A stretch of 64,000 nucleotides of DNA, taken from contig JAIBEY010000036.1 in assembly GCA_019459525.1 (NCBI GenBank), positions 40,666 through 104,665 of the forward strand, in the 5' to 3' direction. The position numbers and the translations under genes are program-made. How positions within the stretch are numbered: position 1 is the stretch's first letter; every line of letters starts with the position of its first letter. Positions 1-8,245 of the stretch are shown here, piece by piece. Under the pieces are notes generated by a model. The model searched no databases and was not told where the DNA came from. It worked only from the letters and a program-made list of their open reading frames with translations. This DNA is from Prolixibacteraceae bacterium (lineage in GTDB: Bacteria > Bacteroidota > Bacteroidia > Bacteroidales > Prolixibacteraceae).

Positions 1-1
1 A

Positions 2-262
2 AAAGTAGTATTAGGTGTATTGGCTGGCGCAGCCGCCGGTGCATTGCTGGGAGTTTTATTTGCCCCGCATAAGGGTGCAGTAACCCGCAAAAAAATAGTT
101 CGGACAACTGGCAGTTATGCCAACGGTGTAAAAGGAAAAGTCAAGGATTTACTTGACGATATTACCGAGAAATTCGAACAGGTAAAGGAAGACATTTCTG
201 AATTTGCTGAGCAAAAAATGCAAAAAAATGGAGAACCCAAAAAGGAAGTTAAAACGACCTAA
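2..262 (+). CDS. YtxH-family membrane-anchored stress protein, 5' partial
   Basis: The frame is already open at base 2 (residues KVVLGVLAGAAAGALLG...), so the first codons lie before the window and the internal TTG at 20 is not the true start. The visible part has a glycine/alanine-rich transmembrane segment ending in FAPHKG, then a charged amphipathic helix with heptad-like spacing and a lysine-rich tail. This is the YtxH (PF12732) pattern: a small inner-membrane protein with a cytoplasmic coiled coil, stress-linked in other bacteria but of unknown biochemical role. A paralog lies at 41437-41709 and shares the VLAGA..G.L.AP core and the VKTT tail. The following genes (cupin-like, holin-like, unknown) are common companions of YtxH in this phylum. 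Confidence 0.85.
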   Translation, partial: KVVLGVLAGAAAGALLGVLFAPHKGAVTRKKIVRTTGSYANGVKGKVKDLLDDITEKFEQVKEDISEFAEQKMQKNGEPKKEVKTT

Positions 263-388
263 TATCGTGTTGTTCCCCATTGTTACAATCCTTTTGAGCC
301 TGCTTCGGAAAAGTTCTTGTTACGGATATCTTTCCTATCATTGATTCCGGAGTGGGCTTAATTTTTTAAACCGTATAAAAACTGGAGT

Positions 389-850
389 ATGAAATACAAA
401 ATATTAACATCGATATTCCCCTATCAGGAGAATATCGAACAGGGTTGCACTCCATTTTCTATCAGCAGTTTACCTGCATTAATTGACACCCTGAAAAAAA
501 AGTGTCAACTAAAAAAGGAACATGGATCAATTATCTTTCACAGGAGTAAGGAGAAGAAGATTTTACTTACTGCATTTCGTGAAGGAATAAAACTGGATTC
601 TTTCCAGTCAAACGATTCCATGACTTTTCAGATTCTTGAAGGGAAAATAATGTTTCATATGCCCAAACAATCCTTAAGCCTCGAAAAGGGGCAATTCCTG
701 AAACTTATACAAAATGTACCATATAGTTTTAGTACCTGCGAGGATACCCTTCTGCTTTTAACAATTACAATCAGAAAAAACACAAATTCTTCGGCGAATC
801 TACCCTCATTTCAAGACCAAAATTATGGAAAACAATACGAATTTAATTGA
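389..850 (+). CDS. Cupin-like small protein
   Basis: This 153-residue soluble protein has a weak single-domain cupin pattern. A beta-rich stretch (FQILEGKIMFHM at about residues 90-101) is followed by a GQFLKLIQNVPYSF strand-turn-strand resembling the second cupin motif. Metal-binding histidines are poorly kept, so a binding rather than catalytic role is possible (inference). The ATG at 389 follows a 126-bp gap after the YtxH gene. The 3' end overlaps the start of the holin-like gene by 26 bases, so the two are probably translationally coupled. I cannot assign a substrate. Confidence 0.6.
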   Translation: MKYKILTSIFPYQENIEQGCTPFSISSLPALIDTLKKKCQLKKEHGSIIFHRSKEKKILLTAFREGIKLDSFQSNDSMTFQILEGKIMFHMPKQSLSLEKGQFLKLIQNVPYSFSTCEDTLLLLTITIRKNTNSSANLPSFQDQNYGKQYEFN

Positions 851-1166
851 AGCACTGCTTGAAAAGACGGTTGATTATGGCAAAGTGAGCCTTGAGTTGG
901 CAAGACTTAAAGCACTGGATAAAACAACAGATGTAGCTTCCTCATTGGTAACACAAATGGTTGTTGTTACTGTGCTGCTTTCGTTTCTGTTTTTCCTCAA
1001 TTTTGGGTTGGCCGTTTGGTTGGGCAAACTGCTCGGCGAAATTTATTTCGGATTCTTTGTGGTCGCCGGTTTTTATGCCTTGACAACCATTTTCATTCAT
1101 CTCTTTCTGCGTAAATGGATAAAAAGAATTGCTGCAAATACAATCATAAAACAGATACTAAAATAA
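825..1166 (+). CDS. Holin superfamily III-like two-helix membrane protein
   Basis: This 113-residue protein has an amphipathic N-terminal helix (residues 1-45), two hydrophobic helices (about 48-70 and 76-98) separated by a short GKLLGE loop, and a basic tail. This matches the phage-holin-like family often found beside YtxH genes in Bacteroidota. In a stress cluster it is more likely a membrane-stabilising protein than a lysis holin (inference). Its start lies inside the end of the cupin-like gene, 26 bases upstream of that gene's stop, and the spacing suggests one operon with the genes on both sides. Confidence 0.7.
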   Translation: MENNTNLIEALLEKTVDYGKVSLELARLKALDKTTDVASSLVTQMVVVTVLLSFLFFLNFGLAVWLGKLLGEIYFGFFVVAGFYALTTIFIHLFLRKWIKRIAANTIIKQILK

Positions 1167-1170
1167 GGTG

Positions 1171-1284
1171 AAATGAGCATGATTCGTGGAAGCACCAATC
1201 AGAATGAATATTTTCAAATTATGCGAATTGAACGAAGTGAAATCCATAAAATGAATTCCATTCGGCAATTAAAAATTATATAAG
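1171..1284 (+). promoter_or_regulatory. Folded 5' leader element, family copy 1
   Basis: This intergenic leader shares its order of blocks with leaders at 27371, 30484 and 48459. It opens with GAAATGAGCAT, has an inverted-repeat core (GCATGATT near 1177 against AATTATGC near 1216), then AATTCCATTCGGCAATTAAA immediately before the start codon of the next gene. The other copies read TTCCATNTGGCAATTAAA or close to it. It is the most diverged copy. It may be an mRNA 5' structure or a small mobile repeat. Confidence 0.5.
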
Positions 1285-1626
1285 ATGAAAACAATAACTA
1301 CTGTTGAAGAGCTTAAAGATGCCATTCAACTCCTGGAGTTTGATCGCGCAATAAAGGAGCAGGTGCTGAAAGAACAAATTGCTTTCGCCTTTGAAAGCTT
1401 AAAACCCGCCAACCTGATCAGGAGTACCATGCACGAAATAACCTCGTCGCCCTATTTGCTCGAAAACATTTTAGGTACAGCAGTTGGTTTAGTTTCTGGT
1501 TTTATTTCGAAAAAAATAGCAACAGGCAGATCCGGAAATTTGATTCGGAACATTTTGGGCACCATCCTGCAGTTTGGAGTTACCAATACGGTAGCCCGGC
1601 ATTTCCTGAAAAATAAAGTGTCGTGA
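1285..1626 (+). CDS. Conserved small protein of the YtxH cluster, function unknown
   Basis: This 113-residue protein has a charged helical N-terminus (residues 1-45), a segment YLLENILGTAVGLVSGFISKK that is moderately hydrophobic, and a second glycine-containing hydrophobic stretch (NILGTILQFGVTNTV). It could be a peripheral or re-entrant membrane protein. I do not recognise a named family. Its place directly after the holin-like gene, and the folded leader in front of it, tie it to the same envelope-stress cluster. Confidence 0.65.
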   Translation: MKTITTVEELKDAIQLLEFDRAIKEQVLKEQIAFAFESLKPANLIRSTMHEITSSPYLLENILGTAVGLVSGFISKKIATGRSGNLIRNILGTILQFGVTNTVARHFLKNKVS

Positions 1627-1654
1627 CAGAAACAATAACTTAATACTTCATCCC

Positions 1655-4123
1655 ATGAAAAACAGAACTATTTCTCATCCGTCTGACGATGCCAACCAGC
1701 ATCATTTCACATATTCCGATCACGGAAACACCATTGGTTCAACCAGTAAAAACAAAGAGCATAAAATCAAGCCGGATAGTTTAAAGGAACTCCCCGAAAT
1801 CCTGGTAATAACCTCTTACCCGCCCCGGGAATGTGGTATTGCAACTTATTCTCAGGACCTGATTAAGTCGTTGAATAATAAATTCAGCAATTCAATATCC
1901 ATCAAGGTTTGTGCGCTGGAATCAGGCGACACCAACTATTCCTATCCGGAAGAAGTAAAATATATACTGAAAACATCTGTTGCCCGCGAGTACGAAAAGC
2001 TGGCCTTCCATATCAATAACGATGCTCGCGTCAAAATAGTCCTGATTCAGCACGAATTCGGGTTTTACCACGAACAGGAACAGGCATTCGAACAATTCCT
2101 TTCTGTGCTTTCCAAACCGGTTATTGTGGTATTTCACACGGTTTTGCCACAGCCCAGCGATAAACTAAAAACAAAAGTTCAGCGAATCGCTTCGGCGTGC
2201 AGCTCCATTATAGTAATGACCCATACGTCAGCCAATATTTTAACAGCCGACTATAACGTAGTTCAATCAAAAATATCGATAATAGCCCATGGTACTCACT
2301 TGGTTACCCATTTAAGCGAAAAATTTCTGAAGGAAAAATACGGGTTGAAAAACCGGAAAGTACTTACCACTTTTGGCTTACTCAGTTCCGGAAAAAGTAT
2401 CGAAACCACGATTGACGCATTGCCAGCCATTGTTAAGCAATGTCCGGATGTGGTATTTCTGGTCATGGGAAAAACCCATCCGGAAGTAGTGAAACAGGAA
2501 GGCGAAAAGTACAGGCAAATGCTCGAAAAAAAGGTAGAGCAGCTTGCCCTTCAGGATCATGTCAGGTTTATAAATAAATACCTGGCTTTGCCCGAATTGC
2601 TCGAATATTTGCAGTTGACTGATATATACCTGTTTACCACCAACGACCCGCACCAGGCGGTATCGGGTACTTTTGCCTATGCCATGAGTTGTTCCTGCCC
2701 TATCATTTCAACCCCTATTCCACATGCAAAAGAAATACTAACTAAAGATACCGGGATCATTTTCGATTTTCGCAATTCGCAACAACTGGCCGATGCTGTT
2801 ATCCGCCTGTTTAGCGATGACGAGTTGCGCCGGAATATGAGTATCAATACGCTCCAGAAAATCGTATCTACAGCCTGGGAAAACTCGGCCGTTGCCCATG
2901 CTAACCTTTTTGAAGAAATTGCCGGGGGAATGATTGAATTGAAATATAACCTTCCGGAAATTAAACTCGACCACCTGAAACAAATGACGACCAATACGGG
3001 CATTATTCAGTTTTCGAGAATTAATCAACCCGATATTGATTCGGGTTACACCCTGGACGATAATGCACGCGCTCTGATTGCCACTTGTATGTATTATGAA
3101 TCGACCGGCGATAAAACTATCCTGCCCGAAATACAGAAATACCTCAGTTTTATCAAGCGCTGTCAGTTGCCCGAAGGTAATTTCACCAATTACATTGATA
3201 AGAATCTGCATTTTACCGACCAAAATAACGATGTTAACCTGGACGATTCCAATGGACGGGCGATTTGGGCCCTGGGATATTTAATATCCATGCTTGGTCA
3301 GTTGCCTTCTGATATGATTTTAATGGCCGACCAAGTTATTGAAAAATCATTGCTTCATTTTAATGCCATCCACTCTACCCGGGCTATGGCTTTCGCTATA
3401 AAAGGAATTTACTTTTATAATAACACCATAAGTTCGCCCATGAATCTGGCGTTGATAAAAACATTGGCTAACCGTATGGTACAAATGTTTAAGCACGAAT
3501 CAGACGGCAAATGGATTTGGTTCGAAGGTTATTTGACTTATGCCAACAGCATTTTGCCCGAAGCATTACTTTACGCTTGGCTGCTTACGGGAGAGCCCAT
3601 CTATAAGAACACAGCCGTAGCATCGTTTAATTTTTTGCTGTCGCATATTTTCAACGAAAATGGCATCGAAGTCATTTCAAACAAAGACTGGTTTAAAAAA
3701 GGCACGGACGCGCCCCAATTTGGGGAACAGCCCATTGATGTTGCGTACACCATCATGACCTTAAGCAAATTCTATACTGTTTTTGGCAATGAAGATTATC
3801 ATCAAAAAATGATTGTTGCATTCAATTGGTTTTTGGGAAATAACCGGTTACACCAGGTTATTTACAACCCCTGCACAGGTGGCTGTTACGATGGGTTGGA
3901 AGAATGGAATGTAAACCTGAACCAGGGAGCCGAATCAACGGTTAGTTACCTGATGGCCAGACTAACTGTAGAAAAATATGTAGGTTCGGATAATCCCGCC
4001 AAAATACAGTTCCACAATCAAAACAGCCTGTATTCCAGACCAAAGCAGCGTATTAATTCCGACATTTTTGAAAATCAATACGACAATTACACCTACATTT
4101 TATTTCCGGATCATTTGGAATAA
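1655..4123 (+). CDS. GT4 glycosyltransferase fused to an all-helical C-terminal domain
   Basis: This 822-residue protein has two parts. Residues about 48-400 form a GT-B glycosyltransferase of family GT4: an N-terminal ILVITSYPPRECGIATYS loop, a central KISIIAHGTH region and a nucleotide-sugar binding region around GTFAYAMSCSCPIIST. Residues about 440-800 are an all-helical repeat domain (TLDDNARALIATCMYYE, then DDSNGRAIWALGYL) of the six-hairpin type seen in alpha/alpha-barrel glycosidases and mannosyltransferase partners. No signal peptide is visible, so it is cytosolic. The first 40 residues are polar and may be disordered. It heads a carbohydrate block with a second GT4, a PIG-L deacetylase and a helical-barrel glycosidase. 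Sugar donor and acceptor cannot be read from sequence. Confidence 0.85.
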   Translation: MKNRTISHPSDDANQHHFTYSDHGNTIGSTSKNKEHKIKPDSLKELPEILVITSYPPRECGIATYSQDLIKSLNNKFSNSISIKVCALESGDTNYSYPEEVKYILKTSVAREYEKLAFHINNDARVKIVLIQHEFGFYHEQEQAFEQFLSVLSKPVIVVFHTVLPQPSDKLKTKVQRIASACSSIIVMTHTSANILTADYNVVQSKISIIAHGTHLVTHLSEKFLKEKYGLKNRKVLTTFGLLSSGKSIETTIDALPAIVKQCPDVVFLVMGKTHPEVVKQEGEKYRQMLEKKVEQLALQDHVRFINKYLALPELLEYLQLTDIYLFTTNDPHQAVSGTFAYAMSCSCPIISTPIPHAKEILTKDTGIIFDFRNSQQLADAVIRLFSDDELRRNMSINTLQKIVSTAWENSAVAHANLFEEIAGGMIELKYNLPEIKLDHLKQMTTNTGIIQFSRINQPDIDSGYTLDDNARALIATCMYYESTGDKTILPEIQKYLSFIKRCQLPEGNFTNYIDKNLHFTDQNNDVNLDDSNGRAIWALGYLISMLGQLPSDMILMADQVIEKSLLHFNAIHSTRAMAFAIKGIYFYNNTISSPMNLALIKTLANRMVQMFKHESDGKWIWFEGYLTYANSILPEALLYAWLLTGEPIYKNTAVASFNFLLSHIFNENGIEVISNKDWFKKGTDAPQFGEQPIDVAYTIMTLSKFYTVFGNEDYHQKMIVAFNWFLGNNRLHQVIYNPCTGGCYDGLEEWNVNLNQGAESTVSYLMARLTVEKYVGSDNPAKIQFHNQNSLYSRPKQRINSDIFENQYDNYTYILFPDHLE

Positions 4124-4148
4124 CACATTTCATGGAAATTACTCAGAA

Positions 4149-4215
4149 TGTGAGAATTATATAATTTCTTTAAAAAATTATGTAATACTTTTTTGTTCGA
4201 CACGCTATATCTTTT
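4149..4215 (+). promoter_or_regulatory. Tandem-TGTAA promoter block, site 1
   Basis: The 38-bp block at 4149-4186 starts TGTGAGAATTATATAA and ends TTATGTAAT. After 21 bp comes the -7-like box TATCTTTT at 4208-4215. It points to the radical SAM gene at 4376 and gives an untranslated leader of roughly 150 nt. Confidence 0.75.
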
Positions 4216-4233
4216 CAGCAAGATTAACTTCTT

Positions 4234-4336
4234 AATCCCCATATGGGGATTTTCTTCATTTACAGGCGCTTATCATGTTTGCAGTACAAGCCCCCTTCTG
4301 AAAGTTGGAGGTTAAGCTATACGAATGAAGGGCTTG
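4234..4336 (+). promoter_or_regulatory. Structured 5' leader of the radical SAM gene
   Basis: The leader downstream of promoter site 1 contains a perfect 18-bp palindrome, AATCCCCATATGGGGATT (4234-4251). It also contains a longer stem pairing CAAGCCC (4287-4293) with GGGCTTG (4330-4336), extended past a 2-base bulge. It could be an RNA fold or an operator. I do not recognise a known riboswitch. Confidence 0.45.
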
Positions 4337-4375
4337 ATTGGTAAGAAATGTTAGTAGCAACTAAAAACACTGAAT

Positions 4376-5866
4376 ATGAATATAGTATTAGTGTACCCGC
4401 AATACCCCGATTCATTCTGGAGTTTCAAACATGTCATGAAATTTATATCCAAGAAAGCAACGGTTCCACCCCTCGGATTAATAACTGTTTCGGCAATGCT
4501 CCCCAAAACATGGAAGAAAAAGCTGGTGGACATGAATGTTTCTGTACTTCAACCGGATGATTTACTGTGGGCTGATTATGTTTTTATCAGCGCCATGCAC
4601 ATCCAACAGCAATCGGTTGACCAGATTATTGACCTTTGCCTGAAATATGAAACGAAAATTATTGCAGGCGGGCCTCTTTTTACCCAGGAGTACGAAAACT
4701 ATCCACAAATTGATCATTTTATATTAAACGAGGCAGAAATAACATTGCCCTTGTTTCTGAACGATCTGGATGCCAACAAACAACCCGACAGGGTATATAA
4801 AACTAGTGAACATGCCGATATTACCTTGACTCCCCCACCCGATTTCCATCTATTATCGGCAAAGGATTATGTGACTATGAATATTCAGTTTTCGCGCGGA
4901 TGCCCTTTCTCCTGCGACTTTTGCGAAATCACTTCGCTCCTGGGTCACAAAGTGCGAATGAAAAATACCAGTCAGATTATTAACGAACTTGACTTGCTTT
5001 ACAACCTGAACTGGCGTGGCCCTATTCTTATCGTTGACGATAATTTTATCGGGAATAAAAACAAGGTCAAAAACAACTTGCTCCCGGCCATGAAAAAATG
5101 GATGCAGGCTCATAAACATCCGTTTACGTTTAACATCCAATCCTCTATCAACCTGGCGGATGACGAAGACTTAATGTCGCTGATGACTGCAACCGGATTT
5201 ACATCAACATTTGTAGGAATTGAAACCCCGGATGAAAAATCACTTCAGGAATGCAATAAAGGACAGAACAAAAACCGTGATTTACTGAATAGTGTGCAAA
5301 AAATACAAAATGCCGGATTGCAGGTTTCCGGCGGGTTTATAGTAGGTTTTGATGCCGATACTTCGTCTGTTTTCCAGAATCAAATCGATTTTATCCAGCA
5401 GAGCGGAATTGTTTCGGCCATGGTTGGTTTGCTAAATGCCCCCAAAAACACAACACTTTACAAGCGGCTAAAAGCTGAAAACCGGTTGACAACTGAATCT
5501 TCGGGAAACAACACCGATTCATCAATGAACTTTATTCCCGTCATGAACCGCCAGGAACTGCTGGATGGTTATCAGCAAATCATTCAGAATATTTATGCCA
5601 TAAAGCCTTATTATAAACGAATCCGCAAATTCCTGCTAAACTACCGGCAAATTCATACAGGACAAAAGAGAATGGAATTTTCGTACATCGCTAGTTTCTT
5701 CAAATCGGTTTTTGTGATCGGAATAATGAACAAAGGCAGGCGTGAGTATTGGAAATTACTGGCCTGGACACTTTTCAGACGACCGGCTTTATTAAAAGAT
5801 GCCTTAACGTTTACGGTATATGGCTATCACTTCAGGACGGTATATGGACTGAGAAATTCAAATTAA
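4376..5866 (+). CDS. B12-binding-domain radical SAM protein (DUF4070 type)
   Basis: This 496-residue protein starts with a Rossmann-like cobalamin-binding-type domain (residues 1-150, MNIVLVYPQYP and GPLFTQEYENYP). It is followed by a radical SAM core with the 4Fe-4S cysteines C176, C180 and C183 in CPFSCDFC. The C-terminal 130 residues match the extension seen in HpnP-like and DUF4070 enzymes. The cobalamin-ligating DxHxxG motif is not evident, so the domain may not bind B12. Family members carry out methylation or other radical chemistry on lipids and peptides. The substrate here is unknown. It is preceded by promoter site 1, and the ATG at 4376 is preferred over a nearby out-of-frame ATG at 4348. 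Confidence 0.85.
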   Translation: MNIVLVYPQYPDSFWSFKHVMKFISKKATVPPLGLITVSAMLPKTWKKKLVDMNVSVLQPDDLLWADYVFISAMHIQQQSVDQIIDLCLKYETKIIAGGPLFTQEYENYPQIDHFILNEAEITLPLFLNDLDANKQPDRVYKTSEHADITLTPPPDFHLLSAKDYVTMNIQFSRGCPFSCDFCEITSLLGHKVRMKNTSQIINELDLLYNLNWRGPILIVDDNFIGNKNKVKNNLLPAMKKWMQAHKHPFTFNIQSSINLADDEDLMSLMTATGFTSTFVGIETPDEKSLQECNKGQNKNRDLLNSVQKIQNAGLQVSGGFIVGFDADTSSVFQNQIDFIQQSGIVSAMVGLLNAPKNTTLYKRLKAENRLTTESSGNNTDSSMNFIPVMNRQELLDGYQQIIQNIYAIKPYYKRIRKFLLNYRQIHTGQKRMEFSYIASFFKSVFVIGIMNKGRREYWKLLAWTLFRRPALLKDALTFTVYGYHFRTVYGLRNSN

Positions 5867-5903
5867 GTTCTTTTAAGTATTTATTGTCGTATTTTTTCAG
5901 CTA

Positions 5904-5984
5904 AACCCCAGAAAGGGGCTTTGGCTGTGAACATCGCCAACCGATTAGCAATGAGCCAAGTCCCCTTTAGGGGATTTAGGGGTT
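5904..5984. repeat. CCCC/GGGG palindromic intergenic repeat (REP-like)
   Basis: An 81-bp element has imperfect inverted arms. The left arm contains AACCCCAGAAAGGGGCTT and GGCT; the right arm contains CCAAGTCCCCTTTAGGGG then ATTTAGGGGTT. It can fold into one long hairpin. Half of it recurs inverted at 9532-9562. Elements of this type are widely scattered in Bacteroidales intergenic DNA. Confidence 0.7.
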
Positions 5985-6041
5985 GACAAAGAATGGACTG
6001 CGGTATTATTTCATAAAATCATTACAATAAAAGCAAACACC

Positions 6042-6446
6042 ATGAAATCAGCAAAACGCATAGGCATTTGGATGGATCATTCCGTTGCCCATTTAGTGGA
6101 ATACATCGACGATCAAACCAGTACAAAAACAATTTATGCCCAGGTGGGGGAACAGGACGAACCTCTAAACCCAAGCGATGAAACGATGATACAAAACAAA
6201 GAGCAAAATCAACTCTCGAATTATTATAAGCGATTAAGCGAGGCGCTCATCAATTATGAGGATGTGGTTCTTTTTGGGCCAACCAGCGCCAAGGAGGAAT
6301 TAATAAACCTGATAAAGGCTGATCATCATTTCGACAAAATAAGATTCGCCATAAAAACAACGGATAGTATGACTGAAAACCAACGTTTTGCTTTTGTTAA
6401 TGCACACTTTAGTCCTTCTAAAAACAGGCCGGGAGAAGACAATTAA
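6042..6446 (+). CDS. Small eRF1-domain-2-like (baeRF-related) protein
   Basis: This 134-residue soluble protein begins IGIWMDHSVAHLVEY, carries a central VVLFGPTSAKEELINLI segment and ends with TENQRFAFVNAHF. That arrangement resembles domain 2 of archaeo-eukaryotic release factors, where a GP loop precedes an alpha-helix, as in bacterial baeRF families. A ribosome-linked role is therefore possible, but the match is by eye and remote. The ATG at 6042 follows a short AT-rich stretch after the palindromic repeat. The next gene starts 1 base after the stop, so the two form an operon. A full-length baeRF protein is encoded at 18866-19909. Confidence 0.55.
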   Translation: MKSAKRIGIWMDHSVAHLVEYIDDQTSTKTIYAQVGEQDEPLNPSDETMIQNKEQNQLSNYYKRLSEALINYEDVVLFGPTSAKEELINLIKADHHFDKIRFAIKTTDSMTENQRFAFVNAHFSPSKNRPGEDN

Positions 6447-6447
6447 A

Positions 6448-7071
6448 ATGGGCATAAAAAAAACAAAGACTGTGGCGATTATTGTTGCCCACCCTGATGA
6501 CGAAACTTTATGGGCAGGAGGAACGCTATTGAGTCACCCGAAATGGAACTGTTTTATTGTCTGCCTGAGCCGGAGAACCGATACAGAACGGGCTCAAAAG
6601 TTTTATGCTGCATTAAAAATACTAAAGGCTGAAGGCATCATGGGCGATATGGACGACGGTCCCGATCAGAAAGCATTGGAGGATGATGCTGTTGAAAACA
6701 CAATCCTGAACCTTTTGCCAAAAAGGCATTACGACTTGATTATCACTCATCATCCGAAGGGGGAATATACCCGGCATCTGCGCCATGAAGAAACCGGCAA
6801 GGCTGTTTTATCGCTCTGGAATTCCGGTAAAATCTCAACCAAAGAAATGTGGGCATTTGCCTACGAGGATGGAAATAAAAAATACCTTCCCAGGCCCGCA
6901 AATGGAGCCCCTGTTTACCTGATCCTCACCAAACCTATTTGGCTAACGAAATACAGCCTGATTACCAAAACGTATGGTTTTGAAAAGGATAGCTGGGAAG
7001 CCCAAACAACGCCCCGTGCAGAAGCCTTCTGGGAATTCGCTGATTCATCTGAAATAAAAAAAACAATTTGA
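6448..7071 (+). CDS. PIG-L / LmbE-family N-acetylglucosaminyl deacetylase
   Basis: The protein has the zinc-binding motif AHPDDE at residues 14-19 and the downstream histidine motif TRHLRHEETG. Both are signatures of PIG-L zinc deacetylases that remove acetyl groups from N-acetylglucosamine conjugates. I start it at ATG 6448, right after the previous stop. A 60-base upstream extension in frame would overlap the preceding gene and lacks conservation signs. The gene lies immediately before a GT4 gene. That pair resembles the BshA/BshB and MshA/MshB steps of low-molecular-weight thiol synthesis, but no cysteine ligase is present here, so another glycoconjugate is equally possible. Confidence 0.85.
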   Translation: MGIKKTKTVAIIVAHPDDETLWAGGTLLSHPKWNCFIVCLSRRTDTERAQKFYAALKILKAEGIMGDMDDGPDQKALEDDAVENTILNLLPKRHYDLIITHHPKGEYTRHLRHEETGKAVLSLWNSGKISTKEMWAFAYEDGNKKYLPRPANGAPVYLILTKPIWLTKYSLITKTYGFEKDSWEAQTTPRAEAFWEFADSSEIKKTI

Positions 7072-7084
7072 AAATTATTGTATC

Positions 7085-8227
7085 ATGAAAGTACTTGTAT
7101 TATACGACTATCCACCGTCTCCTGGCGGACTTGCAACTCAGGGCGATTTGCTCTACCGCGGACTTACAGAAATGGGTGTTGATGCCCATCCTGTTCATTT
7201 CGAGTCGGCACAGGAAAAAGAATGGTATTACCGCTGGTTCGAGCCGGATGTGGTGGTCGGGGTTGGTTATTGGGGACACACACCTCAATTGGTTCTCCAT
7301 CCGCAACGATATGGTATTCAGCCTGTGCCCTGGTTAGTTGCAGATGGCTACATTGCCAATTATCAGGAAGTCCTGAATGCTCTTCCATTAATTTTGGTAA
7401 CCTCCAATTGGGTGAAGGAAATGTATGTTCGCGATGGAATTAATGCAGATAAAATTGAAGTTTTGCCGGTTGGATGCGATACCGATTCGTTTATTCCTTT
7501 CGACAAAAATGATCCGAAAATTCTGGCTGTACGTGAGGCGCTGGGTATTTCACCCGATCAGTTGATGATTCTCACCGTTGGTGGCGATGCTGCATCGAAA
7601 GGCGCACAGGAGGTTATGCAGGCGCTGGCCATCATCGATACCAAAGCCCCCGACTGGAAATACGTTTGCAAAGTTTGGCCGCAACCGCGCACCAAAAAGC
7701 AAAACCTGGCCGATCTACAAATGGCTTCAAATCTCGGAATTGATAAAAATGTGATGTACGAAACCAATACCATTTCCAGGACATTTATGCCTTATCTGGT
7801 GGGTGCCTGCGATATTTACGCAGCCCCTTCGCGGCTCGAAGGATTCGGAATGCCCCAGGTGGAAGCCGGAGCCTGCGGAAAACCTGTGGTGAGTATAAAA
7901 GCTATGGGAATGCTGGATACGCTCATTCATGGCGAAACAGCTTTTCTGGCCGAAGTCGCAAAAAAGATTGTGGTAAACGAAGTGATACTTGGAGGCGAAT
8001 CGGGTTTTGAAGATCAGCACCGGGTTCAGTTTAAAGTGCCGCGCACGGTTGATTACCGCGCAAATGTTCAGGATATTGCCCAATACCTGTTGACTTTGAT
8101 GAACGATCAGCAGTTGCGCGATAAAATGGGAGAAGCAGGCCGCGAGCGCGTTGTAGCCAATTTTGACTACCGTATTGTTGCCCAAAAGTTTGTACAGATT
8201 ATAAACGATAAATTGGGTATAAAATAA
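7085..8227 (+). CDS. GT4 family glycosyltransferase
   Basis: This 380-residue GT-B enzyme has the N-terminal YDYPPSPGGLATQGDLLYRG acceptor-side loop and the C-terminal nucleotide-sugar motif EGFGMPQVEAGACGKPVV around residues 251-268, typical of GT4 retaining transferases. There is no signal peptide or membrane segment. It starts 13 bases after the PIG-L gene and ends 18 bases before the glycosidase gene, so the three are one operon. The acceptor may be the substrate or product of the neighbouring deacetylase. Compared with the GT4 at 1655 it lacks the fused helical domain. Confidence 0.88.
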   Translation: MKVLVLYDYPPSPGGLATQGDLLYRGLTEMGVDAHPVHFESAQEKEWYYRWFEPDVVVGVGYWGHTPQLVLHPQRYGIQPVPWLVADGYIANYQEVLNALPLILVTSNWVKEMYVRDGINADKIEVLPVGCDTDSFIPFDKNDPKILAVREALGISPDQLMILTVGGDAASKGAQEVMQALAIIDTKAPDWKYVCKVWPQPRTKKQNLADLQMASNLGIDKNVMYETNTISRTFMPYLVGACDIYAAPSRLEGFGMPQVEAGACGKPVVSIKAMGMLDTLIHGETAFLAEVAKKIVVNEVILGGESGFEDQHRVQFKVPRTVDYRANVQDIAQYLLTLMNDQQLRDKMGEAGRERVVANFDYRIVAQKFVQIINDKLGIK

Positions 8228-8245
8228 TTTGAAGATTCTGAAACC

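Noticed and set aside
825..1166. Phage lysis module
   Set aside because: The holin-like protein has no endolysin or phage genes nearby and sits in a YtxH stress cluster.
3078..3284. Other long frames overlapping real genes on either strand
   Set aside because: They lack family patterns and lie inside well-supported genes.
4149..4215. Sigma-54 promoter
   Set aside because: No GG-N10-GC core at -24/-12. The downstream box fits the primary sigma -7 element of this phylum.
5904..5984. CRISPR-like repeat or tRNA
   Set aside because: There is a single palindromic unit with no spacers, and no cloverleaf. It fits an intergenic REP-like repeat.
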